Assembly: GCF_012911895.1 (NCBI RefSeq)
Contig: NZ_JAAXCV010000031.1
Location: forward strand, 1-64,000
Length of the DNA: 64,000 nucleotides
Direction of reading: 5' to 3'
Source of the DNA: Bacillus sp. RO3
GTDB taxonomy: Bacteria > Bacillota > Bacilli > Bacillales > Bacillaceae_B
Positions 24,437 to 32,321 of the stretch are shown in pieces (position 1 is the stretch's first letter; every line of letters starts with the position of its first letter). The position numbers and the translations under genes are program-made. The notes under the pieces were generated by a model, which worked only from the letters and a program-made list of their open reading frames with translations, did no database searches and had not been told where the DNA came from.

Positions 24437-25258
24437 ATGAACCCACATGGCACATATATTGAAGTAGAACCGGGAATCGAATTATTTGTGCAGGATACCG
24501 GCAGCGGGGAGCCGATTGTCTTTATTCCGGGGTTTACCTTTACCACCGAAGTCTTTACCGAGCAGGTCAAACATTTTTCCAAAACTCACCGTACGATTGT
24601 GATCGATCCCCGAAGCCACGGCCGGTCAACCATGACGGTCCATGGAAACGACTACGTCACCCATGGAACGGATCTTCGAAAGGTATTAAAGCAATTAAAG
24701 GTGGAGAATCCCATCCTAGTCGGCTGGTCATTCGGATGCCTGACGGTTTGGGAATACATCCGCCAATTTGGGGCAGAAGGCATCCAATCCATTGTCCTCA
24801 TTGATATGCCACCTAAGTCACTATCCGTTCAACAAGATGACGAATGGGTTGAAGGCCCCCTTGATGACATGGCGGCAGCCTACACGAACTACCTTCGCAA
24901 TCCAAAAGGACAGCGGGATTTCATTGCTGCCTATGCAGCCAGCGTCATGGTCCAGCGGGAACTGAGGGATGAAGAATTGAAGTGGATCGTGGAGCAATCA
25001 CTGAAAACACCTTACTATATTGCAGCCAACTTATTTTCTTCCGGACTTTTCTCCGATTATCGTGTGGAGGCGGCAGAGAGCAGTGAATCTGTCCCCACCC
25101 TATATGTTGTCGCCGAGCACTGGGCAGAAGCCGCGACCTCAAGCCTTAGGAAGCTTGCCCCTAAAGCCTCGGTTGAAGTACTTGGAGGACATTTCATGTT
25201 TTGGGAGCATAGTAAGAAGTTCAATGCGATGGTTGAGGGGTTTTTGGGAGGGGACTAG
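24437..25258 (+). CDS. Alpha/beta-fold hydrolase
   Basis: A 273-residue serine hydrolase of the alpha/beta fold. The nucleophile elbow is GWSFG (about residues 96-100). The oxyanion region is FIPGFTF, the likely acid residue lies near the VVAEHW segment, and the catalytic His is in GGHFMFWEH. The substrate is unknown; related proteins include esterases and haloperoxidase-like enzymes. AAGGAGGCAC precedes the ATG. The stop codon TAG is the variable triplet of REP-like copy K, so the protein ends GGD. Confidence 0.85.
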   Translation: MNPHGTYIEVEPGIELFVQDTGSGEPIVFIPGFTFTTEVFTEQVKHFSKTHRTIVIDPRSHGRSTMTVHGNDYVTHGTDLRKVLKQLKVENPILVGWSFGCLTVWEYIRQFGAEGIQSIVLIDMPPKSLSVQQDDEWVEGPLDDMAAAYTNYLRNPKGQRDFIAAYAASVMVQRELRDEELKWIVEQSLKTPYYIAANLFSSGLFSDYRVEAAESSESVPTLYVVAEHWAEAATSSLRKLAPKASVEVLGGHFMFWEHSKKFNAMVEGFLGGD

Positions 25259-25277
25259 GGGACAGGTTCCTTGTCCC
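25251..25277 (+). repeat. REP-like palindrome copy K spanning the hydrolase stop
   Basis: Full 27-bp copy whose variable triplet TAG is the stop codon of the alpha/beta hydrolase. Confidence 0.85.
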
Positions 25278-25285
25278 AATTCAAT

Positions 25286-25338
25286 AGGGCCGTTTCCTTT
25301 GGACAGCTACCTCGTCTCAGGGAACGGCCCTTCGTCTT
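25286..25338 (+). terminator. Terminator after the hydrolase gene
   Basis: AGGGCCGTTTCC pairs with GGGAACGGCCCT across a 22-nt loop, with a T-rich tail. Confidence 0.7.
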
Positions 25339-25397
25339 TATACTATTCATGCAAAAACTGAGTATGTACCTTGCTTATTAAACCTCGTTTTTATCTC

Positions 25398-25468
25398 TTA
25401 AACAACTGTTTAACCCTATAAATACCAATGTATCCATATTCAAACCGTTTAATTAAACGTTTGTTTAA
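25398..25468. repeat. AAACGTTTGTTTAA repeat, copy 2
   Basis: Box 1 TTAAACAACTGTTTAA (25398-25413) is followed 35 bp later by box 2 TTAATTAAACGTTTGTTTAA (25449-25468). Both are palindromic and follow a REP-like copy and a hairpin, the same layout as near 56.2 kb. The region lies between converging genes. Nothing else is recognised in 25469-25632. Confidence 0.65.
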
Positions 25469-25632
25469 AAACGAATGAGGACGGTCTTCAGTAATAGAAA
25501 AGAGTGTGACCCTTTCCTTGAATGAAGAACATACGAGGGATCTCGGAAAGAAGCAAGAAAAACAAAATAACCCCCTATTTACTAGGTGTACCTCATTTAG
25601 GAGAAATGAGCAGTTTTGAAAGTAAGCCCCAT

Positions 25633-25725
25633 CTACTTTTCCTCTATTAATAAAGCAAGAGCAAACGCCGCTTGAGTAAAAAATCCCACTTCAAAGGCAA
25701 TTCCGGCCATTGGAGAGTCTTCAAA
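25633..25725 (-). pseudogene. Fragment of an unidentified gene beside a REP-like repeat
   Basis: The minus strand carries a clean coding-like stretch, EDSPMAGIAFEVGFFTQAAF followed by ALALLIEEK and a stop. It begins directly at REP-like copy L1. It reads like the C-terminal end of a larger protein. I do not recognise the parent. A free-standing 25-residue peptide from the internal ATG is possible, but there is no ribosome-binding site. Confidence 0.3.
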
Positions 25726-25726
25726 T

Positions 25727-25753
25727 GGGACACAGGGACAGGTCCCTTGTCCC
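25727..25753 (+). repeat. REP-like palindrome copy L1
   Basis: Full 27-bp copy, identical over its length to copy O at 56326-56352. Confidence 0.85.
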
Positions 25754-25785
25754 AGAGAACGGCCACCTCGTCTTTTATCATGATC

Positions 25786-25852
25786 GGGACACGGTGCCTG
25801 TCCCCCCATCCCACTTCTCACTCCTGAGACACGGTGCCTGTCCCCCCGTCCC
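25786..25852 (-). repeat. REP-like palindromes L2 (25786-25812) and L3 (25826-25852)
   Basis: Two minus-orientation copies. L3 encodes the last residues and precedes the stop codon of the RocB-like gene. With L1 they form a three-copy cluster. Confidence 0.85.
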
Positions 25853-27446
25853 ACGCCATCACTTCCTTCACAACCGCCTCGACGAATACAGGGGTCTTTA
25901 TAAAGGCGCTTTCGATATGAAGGCGTTCGGTGCGTTTGTGGGCGTCTTTGCCGAAGGGGCCGACATTGAGGACGGGGCCTTCGAGTTTGTTCATGTCTTT
26001 GAACGGGATGGTATAGGTGGTGTTCCAGACGGGTGTGTTTTCCTCGAATACGGCCCATCCTTTGTTTTCGTCTTTGTAGTTGACATAGCTGAGATCGGAG
26101 ATGCCGTTAAAGTAATGGGCCTGCTCGACAGGCAGGTTGAACTGGGCTTTCGCCACCTCTGTTACCTTTTGGATACACCTTGAAACGAGCGGATGATCGG
26201 ATGTGTTGACGGCAGGATAGAAGGGTGGTGTAAACATCAGGACGATGGCAGGGGTCAGCTCCTGACAGTTGATGAGGAGGGTGTCGGCGATCCTGAAGGA
26301 TTTCTCCCGGTCGTCCCCCTGGTTGATTCCGATGTCATGCTTCAAAGCCTCAATATAATTCTTCCCCAGCTTCTTTTCCGCATAGTCGATGAGCTCTGAG
26401 TAGCGGAGCACGTTCACTTCCCCCACGGATGGGATCTTCTCACGCTCACACAGTCCCCTGTACCATTCATTGCATTCCTCCGCTGCAGACAGGGCGACCT
26501 CTTCAAACAGGTCCATGACATCTGCCGCCGTCCGCTTCATGGTGAAGACATTATACAGGGCCACGGTTCCATAGGGGGTCTGGGCAGAATAGTTGAGGCG
26601 TAAATCCTCTTGTTGAAGGGTGATGGGCAACGGTGTGTTCTCGCCATAAACCGTCTCCCTGAAAAGAGGGTTCCATTCCATCTTCCGTGTTAAAAAGGAC
26701 GCCATGAAGGACGATGTCATTCCGCTTAACGGTTCGCCTACATGTGTTTCTCTTCCATAAAACAGGGTGGAGGGCATGATTTTGCCGATGGTTCCCGAGT
26801 ATACATGGTAGGAAGTATCCGTAGGCTTCATGGAAAAGACGGGTTCCCCGTTTAAGAATAACGAATAGTCGAGGTGATGCTCCTCTTTCATGTCATTCAA
26901 GGTCCTAACGGCCGACCGCATTCCTGACGAGTTGACTTCTTCATCGGGCACTGTAAGGAGTACGAGATTGATGGGCCACTTTTCTTCAGCCGCTTTTTCC
27001 ATGATGCCCATATGGATGGCGAGTCCCGCTTTCATATCCATCGTCCCCCTCCCCCATAGATACTGGCGGGACCGGAGATCGTGCCGGGCTTCGGGATGCA
27101 GCTCATCGATATAGTGCTCTAATTCCTTCGTTAAGCTCTCAGGGTTGAACGCCAGGGCTTCAAGCTCTCCGTATTCTTCCGTGCTGACGGTGTCAAAGTG
27201 ACTGATCAACACAATCGTTTTAACGGCCGTCTCAGACTTATAAAGGGCAGTCAGAAACTGCCGGCCGTAGTCGGCAGCTCCGAGCTTCAGAAGATCAGGG
27301 TGGGAAGCAAAATAAGGAATCCCCTTCATTTTTTCATACACCTTCAAGGGAAAATCAACCTCTCCTTCCGTCAGCGTCCGGCTGTCCCAGCTGACGAGCT
27401 CACACAGTAATGCACGTAACGACTCCGGCGTCTCCCATTGCCTCAT
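25818..27446 (-). CDS. M20-family peptidase, RocB-like
   Basis: A 542-residue metallopeptidase-fold protein of the RocB branch of M20. Zinc-ligand and catalytic motifs are visible: LISHFDTV, GRGTMDMKAG and PDEEVNSSGM. RocB of Bacillus is associated with arginine use, but the exact reaction is not established. It is the last gene of the TRAP operon and overlaps the aminotransferase by 4 bp (ATGA), with AAGGAGG inside the upstream gene. In this setting it may deacylate or hydrolyse an imported amino-acid derivative (inference). Its end, WDGGTGTVSQE, is encoded by REP-like copy L3 and was probably not the ancestral C-terminus. Confidence 0.85.
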   Translation of the reverse strand: MRQWETPESLRALLCELVSWDSRTLTEGEVDFPLKVYEKMKGIPYFASHPDLLKLGAADYGRQFLTALYKSETAVKTIVLISHFDTVSTEEYGELEALAFNPESLTKELEHYIDELHPEARHDLRSRQYLWGRGTMDMKAGLAIHMGIMEKAAEEKWPINLVLLTVPDEEVNSSGMRSAVRTLNDMKEEHHLDYSLFLNGEPVFSMKPTDTSYHVYSGTIGKIMPSTLFYGRETHVGEPLSGMTSSFMASFLTRKMEWNPLFRETVYGENTPLPITLQQEDLRLNYSAQTPYGTVALYNVFTMKRTAADVMDLFEEVALSAAEECNEWYRGLCEREKIPSVGEVNVLRYSELIDYAEKKLGKNYIEALKHDIGINQGDDREKSFRIADTLLINCQELTPAIVLMFTPPFYPAVNTSDHPLVSRCIQKVTEVAKAQFNLPVEQAHYFNGISDLSYVNYKDENKGWAVFEENTPVWNTTYTIPFKDMNKLEGPVLNVGPFGKDAHKRTERLHIESAFIKTPVFVEAVVKEVMAWDGGTGTVSQE

Positions 27447-28618
27447 GAGATGACCTCCTTCATATGCTCCTGATTCAGCCAGTGCTCCAAACGGATCAGC
27501 CCTTTTTCTAACACGTCCATACTGTAGGCAAACGAAATCCGGATATAGCCTTCCCCGTAATGTGTAAAGGCGCTCCCGGGGACTACCGCTACTCCGCCTT
27601 CCTTTAATAAACGAGTGGCGAATTCCAATGAGGAGAGATTATACCTTTTAATAGAAGGAAAAATATAAAAGGCCCCTTTTGGCAGCACGACATCAAAGCC
27701 CATTTCCATCAAACGCTCGTAGACAAAATCCCGTCGTTTTTTATAGGCGACATTCATTAAAGCGGGTACGTGCCTGTTATTCCGCAATGCTTCAATGGCC
27801 GCATATTGACCGGGAACGGAAGCACAGACGACATTGTAGATATGGATCTTCACCACATGCTCCATAACAGACTCCGGTCCCAGTACAAAACCGATCCGCC
27901 AGCCCGTCATGCTATGGGATTTCGATAAGCCGTGGATGAGGAATAGCCGGTCTTTCAGGTTCTGATAGGCCGCAAAGGAATGATGCTCTCCTTCAAAGGC
28001 ATTCTCACTGTAGATCTCATCGGAAATAACGAAGAGATCATGCTTCTCGATTACGTCAACGAGTTCATCCACTTCTTCCTTGCTCAGGGTGACCCCTGTG
28101 GGATTGGACGGATAATTGAACAGGACCGCCTTGGTTTTGTCCGTGATTAAGTCTTCGAGCCTGTCGGGAGACGGTCGGAACTGTGTCACCGATGTATCGA
28201 GGTAGACCACCTTCGCTCCACACATGGTAATGATCGGTTCGTATCCTGAATAGAGGGGGGCAGGGAGGATCACTTCGTCCCCTTCTTCCAGAATCGTCCG
28301 GAAGACAGCATCAATGGCTTCGCTTGCCCCGTTGGTCACGATCACTTCTGTTTCGGGATTGTAATCCAGCCCGTACACATCGGCAAAGAAGTCCCGGATG
28401 GCGATCCGCAGTTCCAATAGACCGGAGTTATGAGAATAGCCCGTTTGATTCGAGGTGATTGCCTTGATTCCCGCTTCCTTTACTGCTTCAGGTGTCGGGA
28501 AGTCAGGCTGGCCGATGGTTAAATTGATGGCGTCGGGATAATAGGCCAGCTGGTTGGCGAACTGGCGGATTCCAGGGATGACTAACCGCTGGGCTCTCGC
28601 GTTTATGGTAATCGACAT
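27443..28618 (-). CDS. Class I/II aminotransferase, PatA-like
   Basis: A 391-residue pyridoxal-phosphate aminotransferase. The Schiff-base lysine is in GLSKSHSMTGWR, and the cofactor site includes NYPSNPTG and SDEIYSE. It resembles Bacillus PatA along its length (LTIGQPDFPTPEAVKEAGI; FYIFPSIKRY), which acts on N-acetyl-diaminopimelate, but the operon context suggests a catabolic 2-oxo acid/amino acid exchange. It lies between the TRAP permease gene (29-bp gap) and the RocB-like gene (4-bp overlap). AAAGGTG precedes the ATG. Confidence 0.85.
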   Translation of the reverse strand: MSITINARAQRLVIPGIRQFANQLAYYPDAINLTIGQPDFPTPEAVKEAGIKAITSNQTGYSHNSGLLELRIAIRDFFADVYGLDYNPETEVIVTNGASEAIDAVFRTILEEGDEVILPAPLYSGYEPIITMCGAKVVYLDTSVTQFRPSPDRLEDLITDKTKAVLFNYPSNPTGVTLSKEEVDELVDVIEKHDLFVISDEIYSENAFEGEHHSFAAYQNLKDRLFLIHGLSKSHSMTGWRIGFVLGPESVMEHVVKIHIYNVVCASVPGQYAAIEALRNNRHVPALMNVAYKKRRDFVYERLMEMGFDVVLPKGAFYIFPSIKRYNLSSLEFATRLLKEGGVAVVPGSAFTHYGEGYIRISFAYSMDVLEKGLIRLEHWLNQEHMKEVIS

Positions 28619-28647
28619 ATGCTTCTACACCTTTCTCTATTCTCCCC

Positions 28648-29931
28648 CTACCTCATCAGCCCTGGTAACCAGAGGGAAAGCGGTGGGAAAAATGTAATCA
28701 CGAGCAAACAAATGAACATAGAAACAAGAAATGGGACAATGGCCCAGGCGATCTTTTCAAACCGAACCCCGCCAACGCTTGATGCGACGAACAGATTCAC
28801 CCCAAGGGGCGGCGTAATGAAGCCGATGGCCAGGTTTGCGACCAGGATCACGCCGAAATGCACCGGGTCCACCCCGACGGCTGTGACGATGGGCAGAAGG
28901 ATGGGTGTCAGAACCACCAAGGCCGAAATCGTATCAATGAACATCCCTACCAGTAAAAGAAGGATATTGATGGCAATCAGAATGATAACAGGATTCGTTG
29001 ACAGCTCTGTTAAAAACGTCGAAATGTCATTCGGAATCTGCTCCAGCGTCATGAAGTAGGCAAAGGAGACGGACAGCCCGATGATGATCATGGTGGTGGC
29101 GTTGATCACCACCGCTTCCCGAAAGCTTTCAAACACGGTTTTCCACGTGAGCTCCTTATAGACAAACAGGCCAACGACCAAGGAATAGACGACAGCGACG
29201 ACGGCAGCCTCCGTCGGGGAGAAAACCCCTCCATAGATTCCTCCTAAAATGATGACTGGGATCAAAAGGGCCCATTTCGCTTCATTGGTGGCTTTAATGA
29301 CATCCTTCAATTGAAAGGTTGTCTGCTCTTCCGGTGCGTATCCCCTTTTCTTTGCAATCAGATAGGCGGTAAACATAAGTCCGAGACCGATAATAAGCCC
29401 AGGAAGGATGCCGGCTAAGAACATACTGCCAACGGAAACGCCTCCGATGACACCGTACAGAACAAATGGAATGCTTGGAGGGATGATGACACCGATGGAT
29501 CCAGCCGCAGCCGCGACGGCTGAAGCGAACCCGCCTCCATAGTTACGTGCCCGCATGGCAGGAATCATGAATCCGCCGATGGCTGCCACTGTGGCAGGAC
29601 CCGATCCGGAAATGGCCGCGAAAAACATGCAGGACACGATGGTCACCATGGAGAGTCCTCCGACCATCCAGCCTACCAGGGCAGTGGCTAAATTCAACAG
29701 CCGCTGGGATACTCCTCCCTTCCCCATCAGAATCCCGGCGAGCATAAAGAAAGGAATCGCCAGGAGCGGGAAGGAATCCAGTGAGGTAAAGGCTTTTTGA
29801 GTGATAATATCAAGGGGCAGCGTCGACCCGAAATAAATGGCGACTAGGGCGGATACGCCAAGGGAGATGGCAATCGGGACACCGATCAATAAGCAAACAG
29901 CCAGGGTGCCAAAGAGTAATCCAATCGTCAT
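28648..29931 (-). CDS. dctM: TRAP transporter large permease (DctM)
   Basis: A 427-residue polytopic membrane protein of the TRAP large-subunit family, about 12 helices. Typical features include FFMLAGILMGKGGVSQRLLN, SGSGPATVAAIGGFMIPAM and FGVILVANLAIGFITPPLGV. Together with DctQ and DctP it drives sodium- or proton-coupled uptake of an organic acid. It overlaps dctQ by 4 bp (ATGA). Confidence 0.93.
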   Translation of the reverse strand: MTIGLLFGTLAVCLLIGVPIAISLGVSALVAIYFGSTLPLDIITQKAFTSLDSFPLLAIPFFMLAGILMGKGGVSQRLLNLATALVGWMVGGLSMVTIVSCMFFAAISGSGPATVAAIGGFMIPAMRARNYGGGFASAVAAAAGSIGVIIPPSIPFVLYGVIGGVSVGSMFLAGILPGLIIGLGLMFTAYLIAKKRGYAPEEQTTFQLKDVIKATNEAKWALLIPVIILGGIYGGVFSPTEAAVVAVVYSLVVGLFVYKELTWKTVFESFREAVVINATTMIIIGLSVSFAYFMTLEQIPNDISTFLTELSTNPVIILIAINILLLLVGMFIDTISALVVLTPILLPIVTAVGVDPVHFGVILVANLAIGFITPPLGVNLFVASSVGGVRFEKIAWAIVPFLVSMFICLLVITFFPPLSLWLPGLMR

Positions 29932-30407
29932 ACCCCCACCTCCTCTCCGTCACCGCGCCATATCGTGATGACTTGTTGAATCAGGCGGAAGGCCATCCCG
30001 GCTCCCCCGATGGGAATGGCCAGGAACGGGAGCCACATGGGAATTTGCATGGCCGGTGTGATCTGGCCGTTTTGAAAGCTTGCCAGGACGAGCTGCGTCC
30101 CGAAGACCGCCAGGAAGACGGCGAGGCCGAACCAAATCAATAATGCCAGGGTATCAATGAATTTTCTTGCGGTTCCTTTAAATAAATCAATAAATGCTTC
30201 AATGCGAATATGCTGTCTTTTTTTCACGGCATAGCTTGCGCCAATCCATACTTGGAAGATATGAATATACCGGGCCATCTCCTCTGTCCAGCTCGGTGCG
30301 GAGGAGAAGACATATCGTCCTACTACCTGGGCAAAGATAAGGGCAACCATAATCGCAAGGGTGAGCACAAGAATCAGTTCTTCGAGATACTCGAATTTCT
30401 TTGTCAT
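29928..30407 (-). CDS. dctQ: TRAP transporter small permease (DctQ)
   Basis: A 159-residue protein with four membrane helices and the family motif SWTEEMARYIHIFQVWIGAS. ATG 30407 (MTKKFEYLEE) is chosen, with GGGAG upstream; an earlier in-frame TTG/ATG adds eight residues without support. It lies 58 bp after dctP. Confidence 0.9.
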   Translation of the reverse strand: MTKKFEYLEELILVLTLAIMVALIFAQVVGRYVFSSAPSWTEEMARYIHIFQVWIGASYAVKKRQHIRIEAFIDLFKGTARKFIDTLALLIWFGLAVFLAVFGTQLVLASFQNGQITPAMQIPMWLPFLAIPIGGAGMAFRLIQQVITIWRGDGEEVGV

Positions 30408-30465
30408 GTGTGAGGCTCCCTTCAGACACAATGAACCAAGGGGTCAGCCTTGATTCATCATAGGA

Positions 30466-31479
30466 TTATTCTTCGTTCGCTTCTAACGCTTTGTTCACGA
30501 GATCTTCTCCGATTTTCGGAACATATTTGTCATAAACGGATGACGCTGCTTCACGGAAGGCATCTCTTTGCTCTTTCGTCAGGTCATTGACTTCCATTCC
30601 GTTTTCCTTCAACTTGTCCAGAAATTCTACATCCTGCTTTTGAGCAAGTCCCCGCTGTTCATCACGGTATTCTTCCGATGCTTCTGTGATCAACTTTTGC
30701 AAATCTTCAGGTAATTCGTTGTAGAAGTCATTGTTCATAAGGAGCGCTGTAGCTGCGTACACATGTCCTGTTAATGATAAGAAGTCCTGTACTTCATAAA
30801 ATTTGTTTGTGTAATAAAGGGAAACGGGACATTCCATGGCGTCATACGTCCCCTGCTGCAAAGCCGTATACAATTCGCCGAAGGCAAACGGAGAGGCATT
30901 TGCGCCAAATGCTTTAAAGGTATCGGTATGGAGAGGGTTCTCAAGCGTTCTGAACTTCAGGCCATCGAGCTGGTCAGGGCTTTCAATCGGGCCCTCATTG
31001 TTTGACATGTGACGGAATCCATTTTCCCCGAACACTAAGCCTTTCAGGTCATTTTTTTCTAAGTCGGCCATTAATTCCTGACCGAGCTCACCGTCGAGTG
31101 CTCGATAGGCTGCTTCATTGCTGTTAAAAAGGAAAGGTAGATCAAACACTAAGAATTTTTCGTTAAAGGAGGCAAGAGGGGCTACTGCAGGGATGGTCAT
31201 TTCTATGTTGCCTAATTGAACCGCTTCAATCGCTTCACGATCCGAACCGTAAAGCTGACCGTTAGGATAAAGCTCGACTTTAATACGGCCGTCGGATTCT
31301 TTTTCTACTTTTTCTTTAAAGGTTTCGGCTGCCACATGAGAGGATTGCTCCTCAGGCACCAGGTGGGCAATACGGATCGTGTACGTTTCCTCTCCCCCTT
31401 CACTAGATGAGCCGCTAGGTCGTCCACACGCCGAAATGAATAGAATGGCAATCAACAAAAATGGAATGATTTTCTTCAA
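30466..31479 (-). CDS. dctP: TRAP transporter substrate-binding lipoprotein (DctP)
   Basis: A 337-residue lipoprotein with a lipobox near LFISAC (Cys17) and a DctP family domain (YTIRIAHLVPEEQSSHVAAE; LDGLKFRTLENPLHTDTFKA, with the conserved Arg that binds a carboxylate). It is TTG-initiated, with GGAGGAAGG upstream, and overlaps the gntR stop by 4 bp (TTGA). The Arg suggests a carboxylate ligand; its identity is open. Confidence 0.92.
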   Translation of the reverse strand: MKKIIPFLLIAILFISACGRPSGSSSEGGEETYTIRIAHLVPEEQSSHVAAETFKEKVEKESDGRIKVELYPNGQLYGSDREAIEAVQLGNIEMTIPAVAPLASFNEKFLVFDLPFLFNSNEAAYRALDGELGQELMADLEKNDLKGLVFGENGFRHMSNNEGPIESPDQLDGLKFRTLENPLHTDTFKAFGANASPFAFGELYTALQQGTYDAMECPVSLYYTNKFYEVQDFLSLTGHVYAATALLMNNDFYNELPEDLQKLITEASEEYRDEQRGLAQKQDVEFLDKLKENGMEVNDLTKEQRDAFREAASSVYDKYVPKIGEDLVNKALEANEE

Positions 31480-32144
31480 TTTCCTTCCTCCTTTTGATAA
31501 TATCCTTGAATTCTTCGTTCAATGTTCTTCATATGAGCTGACATTTCTCTTTTGGCCATTTCAACATCTTGGTCCTGAAGGGCTGCAAGAACCCGTTTAT
31601 GTTCGTCAAACGCTTCCCTGGCACTTAACCGCAGGGAATTGGACAGAACGAGGAAGGCGCGATTCACACCGGTATTGGCCGTATGGATCATATCCCTTAG
31701 CTTTGGATTCGGATTGACACTCGCCAGTAACAGATGAAATTCCCGGTCGAGCTCAATGAACTCCTGGTAACAATCCTCTGTAATCGCTTTCCATTGCTGG
31801 TCTACATTGTCCTTTAGTTCATCCAGCTTTGTCCCGTCAATCGTCGACACAATGATTTCAAGGTTGTACACTTCTAATAATTCACGTATTTCCAGGAATT
31901 GCAGGGCATCTTCCTCTGTAAAAGAGGCCACAACCGCCATCTTGGCATCGGAAATGATCACAAGGCCTTCGGCTGCGAGCCGCTTCAAGGCCTCCCTGAT
32001 CGGAGTCCGGCTGATTCCCAATTCCTCGGCAAGCTTCTTCTCCGGAAGCTCTTCCTTAGGGGCTAACTTACCTGAAATAATATCTTTCTTAATCAAATTG
32101 AAGGCTTGCTCTGCTAATGTTTCCTTTTTAATAATTCTCGGCAA
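31476..32144 (-). CDS. GntR-family regulator, FadR/FCD type
   Basis: A 222-residue regulator with an N-terminal winged helix (about 5-70; LAEELGISRTPIREALKRLA) and an all-helical FCD ligand-binding domain whose Asp/His residues (LDREFHLLL; DEHKRV) usually hold a metal. It heads the TRAP operon. An upstream ATG at 32159 precedes the AGGGAGGGAG sequence that serves as the ribosome-binding site, so TTG 32144 is the better start. Two operator-like direct repeats lie in the divergent intergenic region. It probably responds to the transported acid (inference). Confidence 0.88.
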   Translation of the reverse strand: MPRIIKKETLAEQAFNLIKKDIISGKLAPKEELPEKKLAEELGISRTPIREALKRLAAEGLVIISDAKMAVVASFTEEDALQFLEIRELLEVYNLEIIVSTIDGTKLDELKDNVDQQWKAITEDCYQEFIELDREFHLLLASVNPNPKLRDMIHTANTGVNRAFLVLSNSLRLSAREAFDEHKRVLAALQDQDVEMAKREMSAHMKNIERRIQGYYQKEEGN

Positions 32145-32203
32145 GTCACTCCCTCCCATCGTGTTCGTTGAATTTTTTTATACAAGATGTCCGTTTACTT
32201 GGT

Positions 32204-32241
32204 GGTATACCGTGTACTTTTTAAGCCGGTATACCGTATAC
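32204..32241. promoter_or_regulatory. Paired GntR operators in gntR-glcD intergenic region
   Basis: GGTATACCGTGTAC (32204-32217) and GGTATACCGTATAC (32228-32241) are two near-identical imperfect palindromes, 24 bp apart from start to start. FCD-type GntR regulators commonly bind such paired sites, so this fits autoregulation and control of both divergent transcripts. Confidence 0.75.
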
Positions 32242-32321
32242 ATTCATGTTAAATTATGCTAATCTATTTGTAAATATAAAATTTAGAAAATTATAAAAAT
32301 ATAAAAAGCAGGTGATTGAAC

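Noticed and set aside
25398-25468. The TTAAAC/GTTTAA boxes as a TetR-type operator
   Set aside because: No gene start is near; the site lies between two converging genes.
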